Shown: positions 15,388 to 25,071, counted from the stretch's first letter. The stretch is DNA of 50,074 bases from an uncultured Dysosmobacter sp. (GCA_934590165.1 CAKTOO010000022.1:1-50074); one strand, 5' to 3'. Numbers and translations: made by a program. The notes: generated by a model not told the origin, from the sequence alone.

Positions 15388-16698
15388 ATGCGAAAACAAA
15401 TCACGGCCATAGCGCTGAGCCTAGCGCTGAGCGGTTCGCTTCTGTCCGCCACGGCACTGGCCGCGGAAACGCCCAGCGGCACCGCGGATGCCGCAATGGC
15501 CGCCGCCGGTGTCAAGGATGGGCAGACTGTGACACAAAAAGAGCTGTATGCCGCAGACCCGGAGGGCACTGTCTCTTTCGCCAATCTGGAGACCAGAGTC
15601 CGGGAAAATAACCTGACCGTCCGGATGCTGGAGGAGTCCATCGCCTCCATTGATGTGGTGGATTATGAAAAAATGTATGACGATTTAAAGGACGCCCTGA
15701 ACAGCATTGCGAAAACGCAGCGGGCAATGCTCCAGCTGGGACAGCTGGACAGCGCCATGGGCAACACCAGCCTGTCCGGCTCTTTTTCCTCCGAGTACAT
15801 TTTCTCCAGTCTGGATGCCTCCTACGACTCTCTGCGAGACACTTTCGACGACCTGAAGGACGGCAAGATCCAGGACGATTACGCCGCCGCCAAGCGGCAG
15901 CTGGAAAACGCGGAGAATCAAGTGGTCATGGGCGCGGAGACGCTGTACATGGCCATTTTGGAGATGCAGAACACCCGCTCCAGCCTCCAGCGGCAGCTTG
16001 ACGCTTTAGACCGCACCGTGGAGGAGATGGAGCTGCGCTACAAGCTGGGGCAGATCTCCGCCCTGACGCTGCAGCAGGTGAAGGATGGCCGCACCCAGAT
16101 GTCCAGCGGCATCTCCACTTTGGATATGAATATCCGCAATTACACCCGCCAGTTGGAGGTCATGCTGGGACTGGAGCAGGCCGGCAGCCTGACGCTGACG
16201 GAACCTCCCCAGGTGTCCGACAAGCTGGTGGCCGAGATGGATTACGATACCGCCCTGGCCGCCGCCAAGGAAAAGAGCTATGACCTGTTCGCCGCTCAAA
16301 GAACACTGGATGACGCGCAGGAGACTTACAAGGACAGCATCAAGGGCTACGGACAGAACAACTATCATTACAAGTCCGCCGTCCATACTTATGAGGCCGC
16401 CAAGTATACGTATCAGTCCACGGTCCAGTCCTTTGAGATGAACTTCCGCACCATGTACGACGCCGTGGCGGACTACCAGCAGGTGCTGAAAGCCTCCCAG
16501 TCCGCGCTGGATTACCAGAAAAACGCCTACGCGGCCTCTCAGCTGAAATACCAGCAGGGCTCCATTTCCAAGAACGCCCTGCTGGAGGCCCAGGATTCCC
16601 TGGCCTCCGCCGAGGCAGATGTGGCCACCGCCAAGCATAATCTCTTTTCCGCTTACCACACCTATCTGTGGGCCGTTGAATACGGTATTTTGAACTGA
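15388..16698 (+). CDS. TolC/OEP-like secreted coiled-coil protein
   Basis: About 436 residues from ATG 15388, chosen for the GGAGGAG before it; the upstream ATG at 15355 has none. A signal peptide (MRKQITAIALSLALSGSLLS, ending near ALAAE) is followed by two long heptad-rich helical blocks (about 95-245 and 280-430) with the duplicated layout of TolC/OEP proteins: LRYKLGQISALTLQQVKDG in the first half and LKYQQGSISKNALLEAQDSL in the second. In Gram-negatives such proteins form outer-membrane exit ducts. Here it starts an operon with adaptor and RND pump genes, the adaptor ribosome site lying just past its stop. Its job in a presumed single-membrane cell is unclear. Confidence 0.85.
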   Translation: MRKQITAIALSLALSGSLLSATALAAETPSGTADAAMAAAGVKDGQTVTQKELYAADPEGTVSFANLETRVRENNLTVRMLEESIASIDVVDYEKMYDDLKDALNSIAKTQRAMLQLGQLDSAMGNTSLSGSFSSEYIFSSLDASYDSLRDTFDDLKDGKIQDDYAAAKRQLENAENQVVMGAETLYMAILEMQNTRSSLQRQLDALDRTVEEMELRYKLGQISALTLQQVKDGRTQMSSGISTLDMNIRNYTRQLEVMLGLEQAGSLTLTEPPQVSDKLVAEMDYDTALAAAKEKSYDLFAAQRTLDDAQETYKDSIKGYGQNNYHYKSAVHTYEAAKYTYQSTVQSFEMNFRTMYDAVADYQQVLKASQSALDYQKNAYAASQLKYQQGSISKNALLEAQDSLASAEADVATAKHNLFSAYHTYLWAVEYGILN

Positions 16699-16715
16699 TG
16701 GAGGACCAACCGACT

Positions 16716-17936
16716 ATGAATCGTAAACGCATTGTATCCCTTCTGCTGGCCGGGCTGATGCTGCTTTCCCTGGCAGGCTGCGGCAAAAAGGAGGAAACCC
16801 AGGAAGAGGAGGCCTCCGGTACCCCCGTGCAGGTCCAGGAGGTCTCCATGTCCGCCATCGGAACGGAAAATACCGTCTCCGGCCAGGTGTCCTCGGACAA
16901 CGAGCAGATGGTCCTCATCGCCACCTCCGCCAAGTGCACCGCCGTCTATTTCCACGCCGGTGATACCGTGGAGGCCGGCGACATTCTCTGCACCCTGGAC
17001 CTTGCCAGCACCCTGGCCTCCTACAACGCGGCCAGCATCAGCTACGCCTCCGCCGCTCAGAGCTACGCCGACCAGTCCAAGGTCTTCGCCGAGCAGATCA
17101 GCTTGTATCAGGACAACCTGAACAATCTGAAGGCCCTGTATGAGATCGGCGCCGCCTCCCAGGTGGAGATCGACCAGGCGCAGCTGCAATTGCAGTCCGC
17201 CATTGCCACCCGGAACTCCACTCTGGCCCAGCTGGAGGCCGGCATGGAGAGCTACCAGTCCAGCCTGGAGCAGCTGAACACCGCCCTGGAGCATGTGGAC
17301 GGCAACGGCAATGTCGTGGCGCCCATGAGCGGTGTGCTGGCCAGCCTGAACGTCACGGAAAACAGCTTCACCAGCACCAGCGCTCCCGTGGCCGTCATTG
17401 ATGATCCCACGCAGATGAAGGTCACCGTCATGGTGTCCGAGGCCCTGGTTCCAAAGCTCTTCATCGGCGCCCCGGTGGATGTGTCCGTGTCCTCCCTGGG
17501 CAAGACCTTCACCGGCACCATCCGCTCCGTGGACCAGGCGGCCAATATGCAGACGAAGCTGTACACCGTCACTGTTACCGTGCCCGGTGATGTGACCGGC
17601 CTCCTCTCCGGTATGTTCGCCGATGTGACCTTCCGCACGGATTATAACGACAACACCGTGGTCATTCCCACGGAGGCCATCCTCACCAGCGGCGATACCC
17701 AGTACGTCTATGTGGTGGAGGACGGTACCGCCAAGTACGTGGAGGTCACCACCGGCATCACCGGCAGCGGCGTCACCCAGATCACCTCCGGCCTCACTGC
17801 TGGGGAGCAGCTGGTGACAGTGGGCCAGTCCTACCTGTCTGACGGCGACGCCGTCCGCGTTGTCAGCGGCACAGATGACGCCGCTCCGGCCAATGAGGCG
17901 GAGGAGGATACCGCCTCCGGGGAGGAGCAGGCCTGA
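16716..17936 (+). CDS. RND efflux adaptor lipoprotein (membrane fusion protein)
   Basis: 406 residues from ATG 16716 (GGAGG 11 bases upstream). The signal peptide ends in the lipobox LAGC, so it is lipid-anchored. Then come a lipoyl/barrel-sandwich half (HAGDTVEAGDILCTLD), a helical hairpin (about 105-195), the second lipoyl half (VVAPMSGVLASL), a beta-barrel domain, and a proximal domain (about 290-375). Such adaptors join an RND pump to a TolC duct. The acidic tail after about 380 (EAEEDTASGEEQ) is likely disordered. Its stop overlaps the pump gene start by one base. Confidence 0.93.
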   Translation: MNRKRIVSLLLAGLMLLSLAGCGKKEETQEEEASGTPVQVQEVSMSAIGTENTVSGQVSSDNEQMVLIATSAKCTAVYFHAGDTVEAGDILCTLDLASTLASYNAASISYASAAQSYADQSKVFAEQISLYQDNLNNLKALYEIGAASQVEIDQAQLQLQSAIATRNSTLAQLEAGMESYQSSLEQLNTALEHVDGNGNVVAPMSGVLASLNVTENSFTSTSAPVAVIDDPTQMKVTVMVSEALVPKLFIGAPVDVSVSSLGKTFTGTIRSVDQAANMQTKLYTVTVTVPGDVTGLLSGMFADVTFRTDYNDNTVVIPTEAILTSGDTQYVYVVEDGTAKYVEVTTGITGSGVTQITSGLTAGEQLVTVGQSYLSDGDAVRVVSGTDDAAPANEAEEDTASGEEQA

Positions 17937-20900
17937 TGAATACTGCGAAAGCTTGTATCCAGCACCGGGCCGCCACGATTCTGGCTGTTATCATGGTGGC
18001 GATTTTCGGTGTCATGTACGGCTCTCAGCTGCAAATGGCCCTGATGCCGGATATTGAAATGCCCATGGCCGTGGTCATGTGCGTGTACGCCGGCGCCACG
18101 CCCAGCGACATTGAAGAGCTGGTCACAAAGCCGCTGGAATCCGCTGTCATGCAGGTCTCCGGCGTGGATGAGATCACGTCCACCTCCTCTGACAGCGTCT
18201 CCATGATTCAAATTACATATGTGGACGGCACGGACCTGGATACCGCCGCCACCAAGCTGCGGGAAAAATTCGACCTCGCGTCGCTGCCGGATGACGCCAA
18301 TGACCCCGTCATTATCAACATGAACATGAGCGATATGATGCCCACCGCTATGATCGCCCTGACAGGTGATGACCTGGCAGAGCTTCAGTCCCTGGCGGAG
18401 GACGTGGTCTCCCCCACCCTGGAACGCATTGACGGCGTGGCGCAGGTGGAGGTCATGGGCGGCGTGCAGCAGCAGATCTCCGTGGAGCTGAATTCCGCCA
18501 AGGTATCCGGCTTCGGCCTGTCCAACAGCTATGTGGCCCAGTTCCTGGCGGGGCAGAACCTGGTGTACCCCGGCGGCGACATGGACAACGGCAACAAGAC
18601 CCTCACGGTTTCCACCGATGCGAAATTCCAGACCGTGGATGACGTGGCCAACATGCTCATCTCCCTGCCCACCGGCGGCACCATCCGCTTGTCGGAGATC
18701 GCCGATGTCTCCCTGGAGGACCAGGACCTGGAAGGCATGGCCAAGGTGGGCGAGTCCCCCTGCGTGATTTTGCAGATCTCCAAGCAGTCTGACTCCAACG
18801 AAATGGAAGTGGCCCAGTCGGTCCTGCGCCGGATGGAGGAGCTGGCCGCCGAAAACGGCAATATCACATACGCAGTCCCCTACTCCGCCAGCGACTACAT
18901 CAGCGAATCCGTCAACAACGCCTTCCAGAACATCTTCCAAGGCATCGTCCTGGCTGCCATAGTGGTGTTCCTGTTCCTGCGCCGGGGCGGTTCCACGCTG
19001 ACCATCTGCCTCTCCATGCCCATTTGTATTCTGACCGTGTTCATTCTGATGAACGCCCTGGGGCTGACGATGAACATGCTGTCCCTGGGCGGCATCGCCA
19101 TGGGCGTCGGTATGATCGTGGATAACTCCATTGTGGTCCTGGAAAACATCACCCGTTTCTCCTCAGAAGGCCACGACCGCATGAGCGCCTGTGTGGAGGG
19201 CACCAAGGAGGTCACCTCCTCCGTTATCGCTTCCACCCTGACCACCGAGGCGGTGTTCGTCCCCCTGAGCATGGCCAGCGGTATGGTGGGCGACTTGTTC
19301 CGGGACTTCAGCTTGACCATCGCCTCTTTGATTGCCGCCTCCCTGGTGGTCTCTTTGACGGTGGTACCTCTGCTGTGCTACTTCACGCTGAGCGAGGAAA
19401 AGGTTGCAAAGTACCAGGCAAAGATGGAGGCCAAAAAAGCCTCCGGTAAAAAGCCCAACGCGCTGGTGGCCAAGTGCTCCGGCTGCTTCAAAAAGCTCAA
19501 TGACCTGTATATGCGGCTGCTGCACTATTTCGTCTACCATTTGAAAGCCGGCATGCTGGTCTCCCTGGGACTGATTGTTGTCTTTTGTCTGACGCTGGGA
19601 AGCACGACCATGGTCTTGATTCCGGATATGGACCAAGGCCAAGTCTCCGTCAGCATTGAAATGCCCACCGGCTCCAGTCTGAACGAAAGCTCCGTCATTG
19701 CCGACCGGGTCGCCGCCATTGCGGAGCGGGATGTTCCGGAGCTGGAGGATATGTATTATCTGGCCCAGGATGAATCTGTAACGCTGGGATTGAGCCTGGT
19801 GGATAAAAGCGAACGGAAGCGCAGCTCTTTCGACATTGAGAACGACCTGCGCAAGGCTCTGCAGGACATTGCCGGCTGCAAGATCACTGTCTCCGCCTCC
19901 AGCATGACCTCCTCTCTCAGCGGCAGTGATATCTGCGTGGAGATCACCGGCGATGACATGGATACCCTGACGATGATCTCCAATGATTTGATGGCGCAGA
20001 TCTCGCGGCTGCCCGACGCTGTGAATGTGGACACCACCCTGTCCGAGCAGGTGCCGGAGGTCCGGGTGAAGCTGAACCGTGAGGCAGCCGCCCAGTACGG
20101 TCTGACCGCAGCGGCCATCGGCGGCGCGGTCCGTGCGGAGCTGACCGGCTCCACGGCCACCACCGTCACCATCAACAACAAAGAGCTGGATGTCGTGGTC
20201 AAGGGCGACGGCTCCGCCTCCACCAGCCTGGACGCCCTGCGGTCCATGCCCATCGCCTCCAACTACGGAGGCACCATTCCCTTGAGCGCCGTCGCGGACG
20301 TGGTCATTGAGCAGGCGCCCCAGACCATCACCCGGTACAATCAAAACCGCCAGGTGACCATCACCGGCGACACCATCAGCGGCGACACCACCGCGATGAC
20401 CAAACAGATCAACGCCATCCTGTCAGATTATCCCGTACCCGACGGGTACACCATGGAAACAGCCGGCGCCAACGAGGACATGATGGAGAGCTTCGGCGAC
20501 CTGGGCTTTGCCCTGCTGGTAGCCCTGCTGCTGGTGTATTTCGTGCTGGCGGTACAGTTTGAGTCCTTCGTCATGCCCGTCATGGTCATGATGATCCTGC
20601 CTGTGGCCTTCACTGGCGCCCTGTTCGCCCTGCCCATCACCGGCCGGGACCTGTCTATCATGGCATTGGTCGCCATCATCATGCTGGCCGGCACCGTGGT
20701 CAACAGCTCCATCATCCTGATTGAGTACATCAAGATCCGCCGCGGCATGGGCGAGAGCCGGGAGGAAGCCATCCTCCACGCCTGTCCCCTCCGTGTCCGC
20801 CCCATTCTGATGACCACTCTGACCACCGTCCTGGCCATGGTACCCATGGCCCTCGGTATCGGCGGCATCAACGAGATGATGAGCGATATGGGCATCACCA

Positions 20901-21046
20901 TGATCAGCGGCATGGTCATCTCCACTGTGGTCACGCTGGTATTCACCCCCGTGTACTACTCCGTGCTGGATAATTTGTCCACCCGCTTTGGCAAAAAGTC
21001 CAAAAAGAAGCCGGCGGAGCTCCCCAAAGAGTCTGCCGCGGTATAA
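17936..21046 (+). CDS. RND-family multidrug efflux permease
   Basis: 1036 residues, the full length of AcrB/HAE1-type pumps. An N-terminal helix (about 13-33) precedes a large outer domain with MPDIEMPMAVV and YAGATPSDIEE. A first membrane block (about 330-490) contains GIAMGVGMIVDNSIVVLEN, the proton-relay helix, with a single Asp where AcrB has two. A second outer domain and a second block (about 860-1015) repeat the layout. The pump uses the proton gradient to expel hydrophobic compounds. It closes a TolC-adaptor-pump operon behind a two-component system. The C-terminal KKSKKKPAELPKE tail is cytoplasmic. Substrate unknown. Confidence 0.95.
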   Translation: MNTAKACIQHRAATILAVIMVAIFGVMYGSQLQMALMPDIEMPMAVVMCVYAGATPSDIEELVTKPLESAVMQVSGVDEITSTSSDSVSMIQITYVDGTDLDTAATKLREKFDLASLPDDANDPVIINMNMSDMMPTAMIALTGDDLAELQSLAEDVVSPTLERIDGVAQVEVMGGVQQQISVELNSAKVSGFGLSNSYVAQFLAGQNLVYPGGDMDNGNKTLTVSTDAKFQTVDDVANMLISLPTGGTIRLSEIADVSLEDQDLEGMAKVGESPCVILQISKQSDSNEMEVAQSVLRRMEELAAENGNITYAVPYSASDYISESVNNAFQNIFQGIVLAAIVVFLFLRRGGSTLTICLSMPICILTVFILMNALGLTMNMLSLGGIAMGVGMIVDNSIVVLENITRFSSEGHDRMSACVEGTKEVTSSVIASTLTTEAVFVPLSMASGMVGDLFRDFSLTIASLIAASLVVSLTVVPLLCYFTLSEEKVAKYQAKMEAKKASGKKPNALVAKCSGCFKKLNDLYMRLLHYFVYHLKAGMLVSLGLIVVFCLTLGSTTMVLIPDMDQGQVSVSIEMPTGSSLNESSVIADRVAAIAERDVPELEDMYYLAQDESVTLGLSLVDKSERKRSSFDIENDLRKALQDIAGCKITVSASSMTSSLSGSDICVEITGDDMDTLTMISNDLMAQISRLPDAVNVDTTLSEQVPEVRVKLNREAAAQYGLTAAAIGGAVRAELTGSTATTVTINNKELDVVVKGDGSASTSLDALRSMPIASNYGGTIPLSAVADVVIEQAPQTITRYNQNRQVTITGDTISGDTTAMTKQINAILSDYPVPDGYTMETAGANEDMMESFGDLGFALLVALLLVYFVLAVQFESFVMPVMVMMILPVAFTGALFALPITGRDLSIMALVAIIMLAGTVVNSSIILIEYIKIRRGMGESREEAILHACPLRVRPILMTTLTTVLAMVPMALGIGGINEMMSDMGITMISGMVISTVVTLVFTPVYYSVLDNLSTRFGKKSKKKPAELPKESAAV

Positions 21047-21050
21047 GGAA

Positions 21051-21088
21051 AAGCCGGGCCTGCTGCTGATGCAGGTCCGGCCTTTTTT
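21051..21088 (+). terminator. Terminator of the efflux operon
   Basis: GCCGGGCCTGC / GCAGGTCCGGC (one G-U pair) with T6. Confidence 0.88.
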
Positions 21089-21092
21089 GCTG

Positions 21093-21126
21093 CAAAAATA
21101 TCCCGCAGGCGATCTGCCTGCGGGAT
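21093..21126 (-). terminator. Terminator of the tmcAL-lipoprotein unit
   Basis: ATCCCGCAGGC / GCCTGCGGGAT with ATTTTT on the minus strand, back to back with the efflux terminator. Confidence 0.85.
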
Positions 21127-21136
21127 GGGGCTTTCC

Positions 21137-22021
21137 TTATTCATCCACTGTCAATCCCAGGACCTCAAGTCCATGGTCACTGAGATCGGGAAGCAGCTGC
21201 TCATACGTCAGTGTAAACACTTGGGGGCCGGCGGCATAGCAGGCCATCTCATAGGGGGAATAGCCCACAGTCATTCCGGTCTCATCAAAGGACAGGGCAT
21301 AACTTCCCCAGTCGGCGGCGATCTCCTGATAATTCTCCCAGAAAAAGCTCTCCGGCTCCACGCCATTTTCCACAGCCCGTGTTTCCGCCTGACAGATGAT
21401 CTCCTCCGCCACCAGGTCGCTGATCTCCTGACCGTCGGCCGCCAGAGCCTCCGGTGAGAAAAATTCACCGGTGGTCAGGTCAAAGTTCCAGCCCAGCAGC
21501 ACCTGGTTGGGGTGGGCACCGCCGGTATAGCTGTCACACACAGCGGCAATGCTGACCAAGTGCTCTGTCTCATAGACCTGACAGGTCAGACTCTCTGTAT
21601 AGGAGCAGGCTTCCGTCCACTCTCCGCCGCTTTCCGTCCGCCAGGCTCGGTCCTCCCGGGCATAGCCCACGATCTCCGCCAGACGGCTTTCCTCCATCCA
21701 GTCGGAAAAGCGGCTGTTGAAAGCCTCCGCCGTGGCCAGAGCGGCTTCCTCCGCGGGGGATTGGGCCTCCTGGACCTGGGAGCCGTCTCCCCGCAGGGCC
21801 CGTAGCTCCGGCACCTGATACTTGTACGCCACCAACTGGGCGCCATCTTCATCACAGATGGTGTCGGCATACTCCGTCAGCTCCACTTTGTAAGTAACAG
21901 CTGTCTCCTCTGGCGGCATTGCCGCCATGGCCGGCAAGGCGTTTTTCACATCCGTGATCGTGCCGCCCGCACAGGCGGTCAATGTGCTCAGCACCAGCAA
22001 AAACGCGATGACTGCTCCCAT
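21137..22021 (-). CDS. DUF3298-type secreted lipoprotein
   Basis: About 294 residues. The ATG at 22021 is preferred because AAAGGAG lies just upstream and the protein then begins with a signal peptide ending in the lipobox LTAC; an ATG at 22084 would bury it. The mature part has the pattern of DUF4163/DUF3298 (PdaC-like N-domain and RsiV-like) proteins: YTGGAHPN, FDLTTGEFFSPEAL, and a GMTVGYSPYEMACYAAGPQ ending. Relatives occur in wall-associated and anti-sigma proteins and may bind polysaccharide or lysozyme. No catalytic deacetylase domain is attached. It lies 22 bases behind tmcAL. Confidence 0.8.
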   Translation of the reverse strand: MGAVIAFLLVLSTLTACAGGTITDVKNALPAMAAMPPEETAVTYKVELTEYADTICDEDGAQLVAYKYQVPELRALRGDGSQVQEAQSPAEEAALATAEAFNSRFSDWMEESRLAEIVGYAREDRAWRTESGGEWTEACSYTESLTCQVYETEHLVSIAAVCDSYTGGAHPNQVLLGWNFDLTTGEFFSPEALAADGQEISDLVAEEIICQAETRAVENGVEPESFFWENYQEIAADWGSYALSFDETGMTVGYSPYEMACYAAGPQVFTLTYEQLLPDLSDHGLEVLGLTVDE

Positions 22022-22043
22022 ATCCAAGCTCCTTTCTTGGCTT

Positions 22044-23252
22044 TTACAAAATGACGGGACCCTCCCGCCACTCCGCACCGCCATGCGCAGCAGTCAGGTT
22101 GGGATACGCCAGGGTATACAGATCCGTGGCCCGTGCCTCCAGCGCAAAGAGGCGCTGGGCCGGTTCCGGCAGCAGCCGGACATCGGCGGGCTTCGTCAAA
22201 ACAGGCAGTGCAGCGGTGTCCCGCATCCGCGCCAGCAGGGCACGGCCGGTTCCGTTGGCAGCCAGTACCCGCAGGTAGGGCACCCGCTCCGGAAAGTCGG
22301 CAGGTGCCAGTCCCAGATAGGCCCACAGGAGCATCCGGGAAATGCGGCTGTACGCGTACCGCTTCGTCTTGGCGGCCTGGCACAGCGCCTCCACGGAACA
22401 GGCAGTGCGGCTGGTCTCATACAGCCGGTGGTACAGTCCCTCCCGCCCCTCGTCCAGCGCGGCGAACTCCGCCTCCGTCATGGAGCGGAGCTTCGCCAGC
22501 ACGGCACGCTGGCAGTTTTCCAAAAATACCGGTGCACGGCCAGCAGTCTCCTCGGCCTCGTAAACCACTTTCATGGCGGGCGCCATTTCCGCCAGCGCCC
22601 ATCCCCGGTCGCCCCGGCGCAGAGCCTCCCGGATACGGGTGGCCGGAGCGTACCCCTCCTGGGGCCCCTGGCCGCTGTGGTGCATGCCTTTCCGCTTCAC
22701 GGTCATGGGATGGACGCCGCTCCCTCGGCGCAGCAGGGCCTTGCAGTATTCAATGCCCAGCGTATTGTTGGGCTCACCCAACAGTGCCGCATCCTCCGCC
22801 GGCAGCAGGGCCGATACCGCCCGCTGGCGGGCGGCGGCAAAGCTATCGCCTTTGAGAAGCTCCCGCCGGACAAGGCTGTCTATTTTCGGGTTCAGCAAGG
22901 CAGCCGCTGCGCGCCAAAGCGCCGCAGCGTCCCCGCATTCGCTTCCAAAGGCCAGGTCCGTCACAAGGCCCGTCCCCAGCAGCACCTGCACACCGCCGGC
23001 GGCGAACCGCTCCGCCGACGCCGCGGCCCATGGCAAAGGCAGCTCCAGCACCAGGTCCATGCCGCTTTCCACGGCGGCCCGCGCCCGGGCGTGCTTGCGC
23101 ACCAGGGCAAAATCTCCCCGCTGGACGAAATTGCCGCTCATGACACCGATGACGGCGGCATCCGATCCCAGCTGTGCCCGGGTCTCCTCCAGCAGGTAGC
23201 GGTGTCCGCGGTGCATAGGATTGTACTCTATAATGATACCTGCAATTTGCAT
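22044..23252 (-). CDS. tmcAL: tRNA(Met) cytidine acetate ligase
   Basis: About 402 residues from the ATG at 23252 (GTG 23261 is possible). TmcAL/YlbM activates acetate with ATP and makes N4-acetylcytidine at position 34 of elongator tRNA-Met. The nucleotidyltransferase-like N-domain begins IAGIIIEYNPMHRGHRYLL, with the HxGH ATP site, then VIGVMSGNFVQRGDFA and DLVLELP. The C-terminal helical domain has the usual RISRMLLWAYLG section. The ribosome site is weak (GAGAGTG). The acetate kinase gene lies divergently 200 bases away, a neighbourhood common in Clostridia. Confidence 0.95.
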   Translation of the reverse strand: MQIAGIIIEYNPMHRGHRYLLEETRAQLGSDAAVIGVMSGNFVQRGDFALVRKHARARAAVESGMDLVLELPLPWAAASAERFAAGGVQVLLGTGLVTDLAFGSECGDAAALWRAAAALLNPKIDSLVRRELLKGDSFAAARQRAVSALLPAEDAALLGEPNNTLGIEYCKALLRRGSGVHPMTVKRKGMHHSGQGPQEGYAPATRIREALRRGDRGWALAEMAPAMKVVYEAEETAGRAPVFLENCQRAVLAKLRSMTEAEFAALDEGREGLYHRLYETSRTACSVEALCQAAKTKRYAYSRISRMLLWAYLGLAPADFPERVPYLRVLAANGTGRALLARMRDTAALPVLTKPADVRLLPEPAQRLFALEARATDLYTLAYPNLTAAHGGAEWREGPVIL

Positions 23253-23306
23253 AGATTTCACTCTCGATTCGATGACAAAAAAGTGACATTTCGGTAAAAA
23301 TGGTGG

Positions 23307-23334
23307 TTGTAACCTGGAAGAACTCTGTTATAAT
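23307..23334 (+). promoter_or_regulatory. Promoter of ackA
   Basis: TTGTAA, a 16-base spacer, and a perfect TATAAT (23329-23334). The leader of about 110 bases contains a 6-bp stem (TCCGCC/GGCGGA) followed by TTTTGTTGT and a GGGGAAG/CTTCCCC stem near the ribosome site. Confidence 0.65.
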
Positions 23335-23452
23335 AGGTAATGTGTAGGATTCCGCCCGGTTTTGGCGGAGTTTTGTTGTGTCCATTTTATACCAATTATG
23401 GGGAAGCCGCAAGGTCTTCCCCCAAAAGAAGAAAAAAGAGGAGTCGTGAATC

Positions 23453-24655
23453 ATGAACATTCTTGTCATCAACGCTGGCAGTTCTTCCCTGAAGTATCAG
23501 CTGCTCAACCCCGAGACCGGCGTGCTGCTGGCCAAGGGCCTGTGCGAGCGCATCGGCATCGACGGCAAATTCACCTATAAGCCTCAGGTGGAGGGCAAAG
23601 AGGTCCTGGACGCCGTTGACGTGGCCATGCCCACCCATTCCGAGGCCATCCAGGCTGTGCTGAACGCCTTGGTGGACGCCAAGAACGGCGTCATCGGCTC
23701 CATGAAGGAGATCGACGCTGTGGGCCACCGCGTGGTGCACGGCGGCGAGGCTTTCAACAAGTCCGTCCTCATCACCGACGAGGTCATGAAGGCCATTGAG
23801 GATTGCATCCCCCTGGCTCCTCTCCACAATCCCACCAACCTGACCGGCATCCGCGCCTGCCAGCAGGTCATGCCCGGCGTGCCCATGGTGGCCGTGTTCG
23901 ACACCGCCTTCCACCAGACCATGCCCCCCAAGGCTTACATGTATGCTCTGCCCTATGAGTACTATGAGAATGACAAGGTCCGCCGCTATGGCTTCCACGG
24001 CACCTCTCACAAGTACGTGGCCGGCCGCGCCGCCGCCATGCTGGGCAAGAAGCCCGAGGAGCTGAAGCTCATCTCCTGCCACCTGGGCAACGGCTCCTCC
24101 GTCACCGCCGTGGACGGCGGCAAGAGCGTGGACACCTCCATGGGCTTCACTCCCCTGGCCGGTCTGCCCATGGGCACCCGCTCCGGCGACCTGGACGCCG
24201 GCATTTTGCAGTATGTCATGAACAAGTATAATATGAACATCGACGAGATGCTGAACGTGCTGAACAAGAAGTCCGGCGTGCAGGGTGTTTCCGGCGTCAG
24301 CTCCGACTTCCGTGACCTGGAGAATGCCCACAAGGAGGGCAACGAGCGTGCCGGCCTGGCCGTGGATATGTTCAACTACGGTGTTAAGAAGCTCATCGGC
24401 GCATATGCCGCTGCAATGGGCGGCGTGGATGCCATCATCTTCACCGCCGGCGTGGGCGAGAACTCCGCCAATCAGCGTCTGGCCATTGCCAGCGGTCTGG
24501 AATTCATGGGCGTGAAGATGGACGCTGAAGCCAACAATGTCCGCGGCAAGGAGACCGTTATCTCCGCCGCCGACTCCAAGGTGAAGGTCCTGCTGATCCC
24601 CACCAATGAGGAGCTCATGATCGCCATGGACACCGCCGCCATCGTCAAGGGCTGA
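23453..24655 (+). CDS. ackA: Acetate kinase
   Basis: A 400-residue, full-length enzyme that converts acetyl phosphate plus ADP to acetate and ATP, the energy-yielding end of acetate fermentation. It starts MNILVINAGSSSLKYQLL (phosphate 1 motif) and has HRVVHGGEAF, VFDTAFHQTMP with the catalytic Asp, HLGNGSSV (adenosine-binding), and FTAGVGENS near the end. AGAGGAG precedes the ATG. No pta gene is adjacent; the gene has its own promoter and terminator. Codon use is strongly biased to C/G-ending codons, suggesting high expression. Confidence 0.98.
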   Translation: MNILVINAGSSSLKYQLLNPETGVLLAKGLCERIGIDGKFTYKPQVEGKEVLDAVDVAMPTHSEAIQAVLNALVDAKNGVIGSMKEIDAVGHRVVHGGEAFNKSVLITDEVMKAIEDCIPLAPLHNPTNLTGIRACQQVMPGVPMVAVFDTAFHQTMPPKAYMYALPYEYYENDKVRRYGFHGTSHKYVAGRAAAMLGKKPEELKLISCHLGNGSSVTAVDGGKSVDTSMGFTPLAGLPMGTRSGDLDAGILQYVMNKYNMNIDEMLNVLNKKSGVQGVSGVSSDFRDLENAHKEGNERAGLAVDMFNYGVKKLIGAYAAAMGGVDAIIFTAGVGENSANQRLAIASGLEFMGVKMDAEANNVRGKETVISAADSKVKVLLIPTNEELMIAMDTAAIVKG

Positions 24656-24666
24656 TCTTTTCGCTG

Positions 24667-24703
24667 AAAAGCCCGCCTCCGTGATCACGGAGGCGGGCTT
24701 TTT
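24667..24703. terminator. Terminator of ackA, symmetric
   Basis: A 17-bp perfect palindrome centred at 24684/24685 (AAAGCCCGCCTCCGTGA and its complement) with T5 on the plus strand. Confidence 0.9.
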
Positions 24704-24709
24704 CACGCT

Positions 24710-25066
24710 TCACCCCTGGCGCTCGCGGAGCATCTCCTCCACGATCTCCGCCGCCGTGGCAGCCAGAATGGAGCAGTGGTCCGTGATGCCCAGTTCCTTT
24801 GCCGCCGGCGTCCTGTCGTCCGCCGTCAGCTCCATGGGCAGCAGGACCTCGCAGCGCACCGCCCCGAAGCGCTGGGAAAAGCGCCGCAGGAATTCCCGCC
24901 CCTGCGCCACGGCGCGGAGCTTGCTGTTCACAGGGTCATTGGTGTCCACAGGCGTCAGCATTCCCAGCACCATAATGGCGCCGGAGATGACGCCGCACAG
25001 TTCCCCGGAGCCCGCCCCCCGGCCGAAGCGGCCACATGATGCTTTTTTGTTCTCGCTGTCTCCATG
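24710..25066 (-). pseudogene. 5'-truncated C_GCAxxG_C_C redox protein gene
   Basis: The minus-strand frame ending at 24710 reads FGRGAGSGELCGVISGAIMV, the hallmark of the C_GCAxxG_C_C family, but it begins within the family's domain. An in-frame TGA just upstream and the absence of the usual N-terminal section carrying the first Cys show that the 5' part is lost. The only in-frame ATG (24973) comes after the Cys motif. Intact members are about 140 residues and probably bind metal or act in redox. It sits between the ackA terminator and the promoter of the decayed LysR gene. Confidence 0.7.
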
Positions 25067-25071
25067 ATACC

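Noticed and set aside
14157..15650. Long minus-strand reading frame of 497 codons
   Set aside because: Antisense to the histidine kinase and the start of the TolC-like gene, both with clear motifs.
23335..23452. Possible riboswitch in the ackA leader
   Set aside because: Only two short stems are present and no known aptamer signature; a 6-bp stem with TTTTGTTGT is too weak to call.
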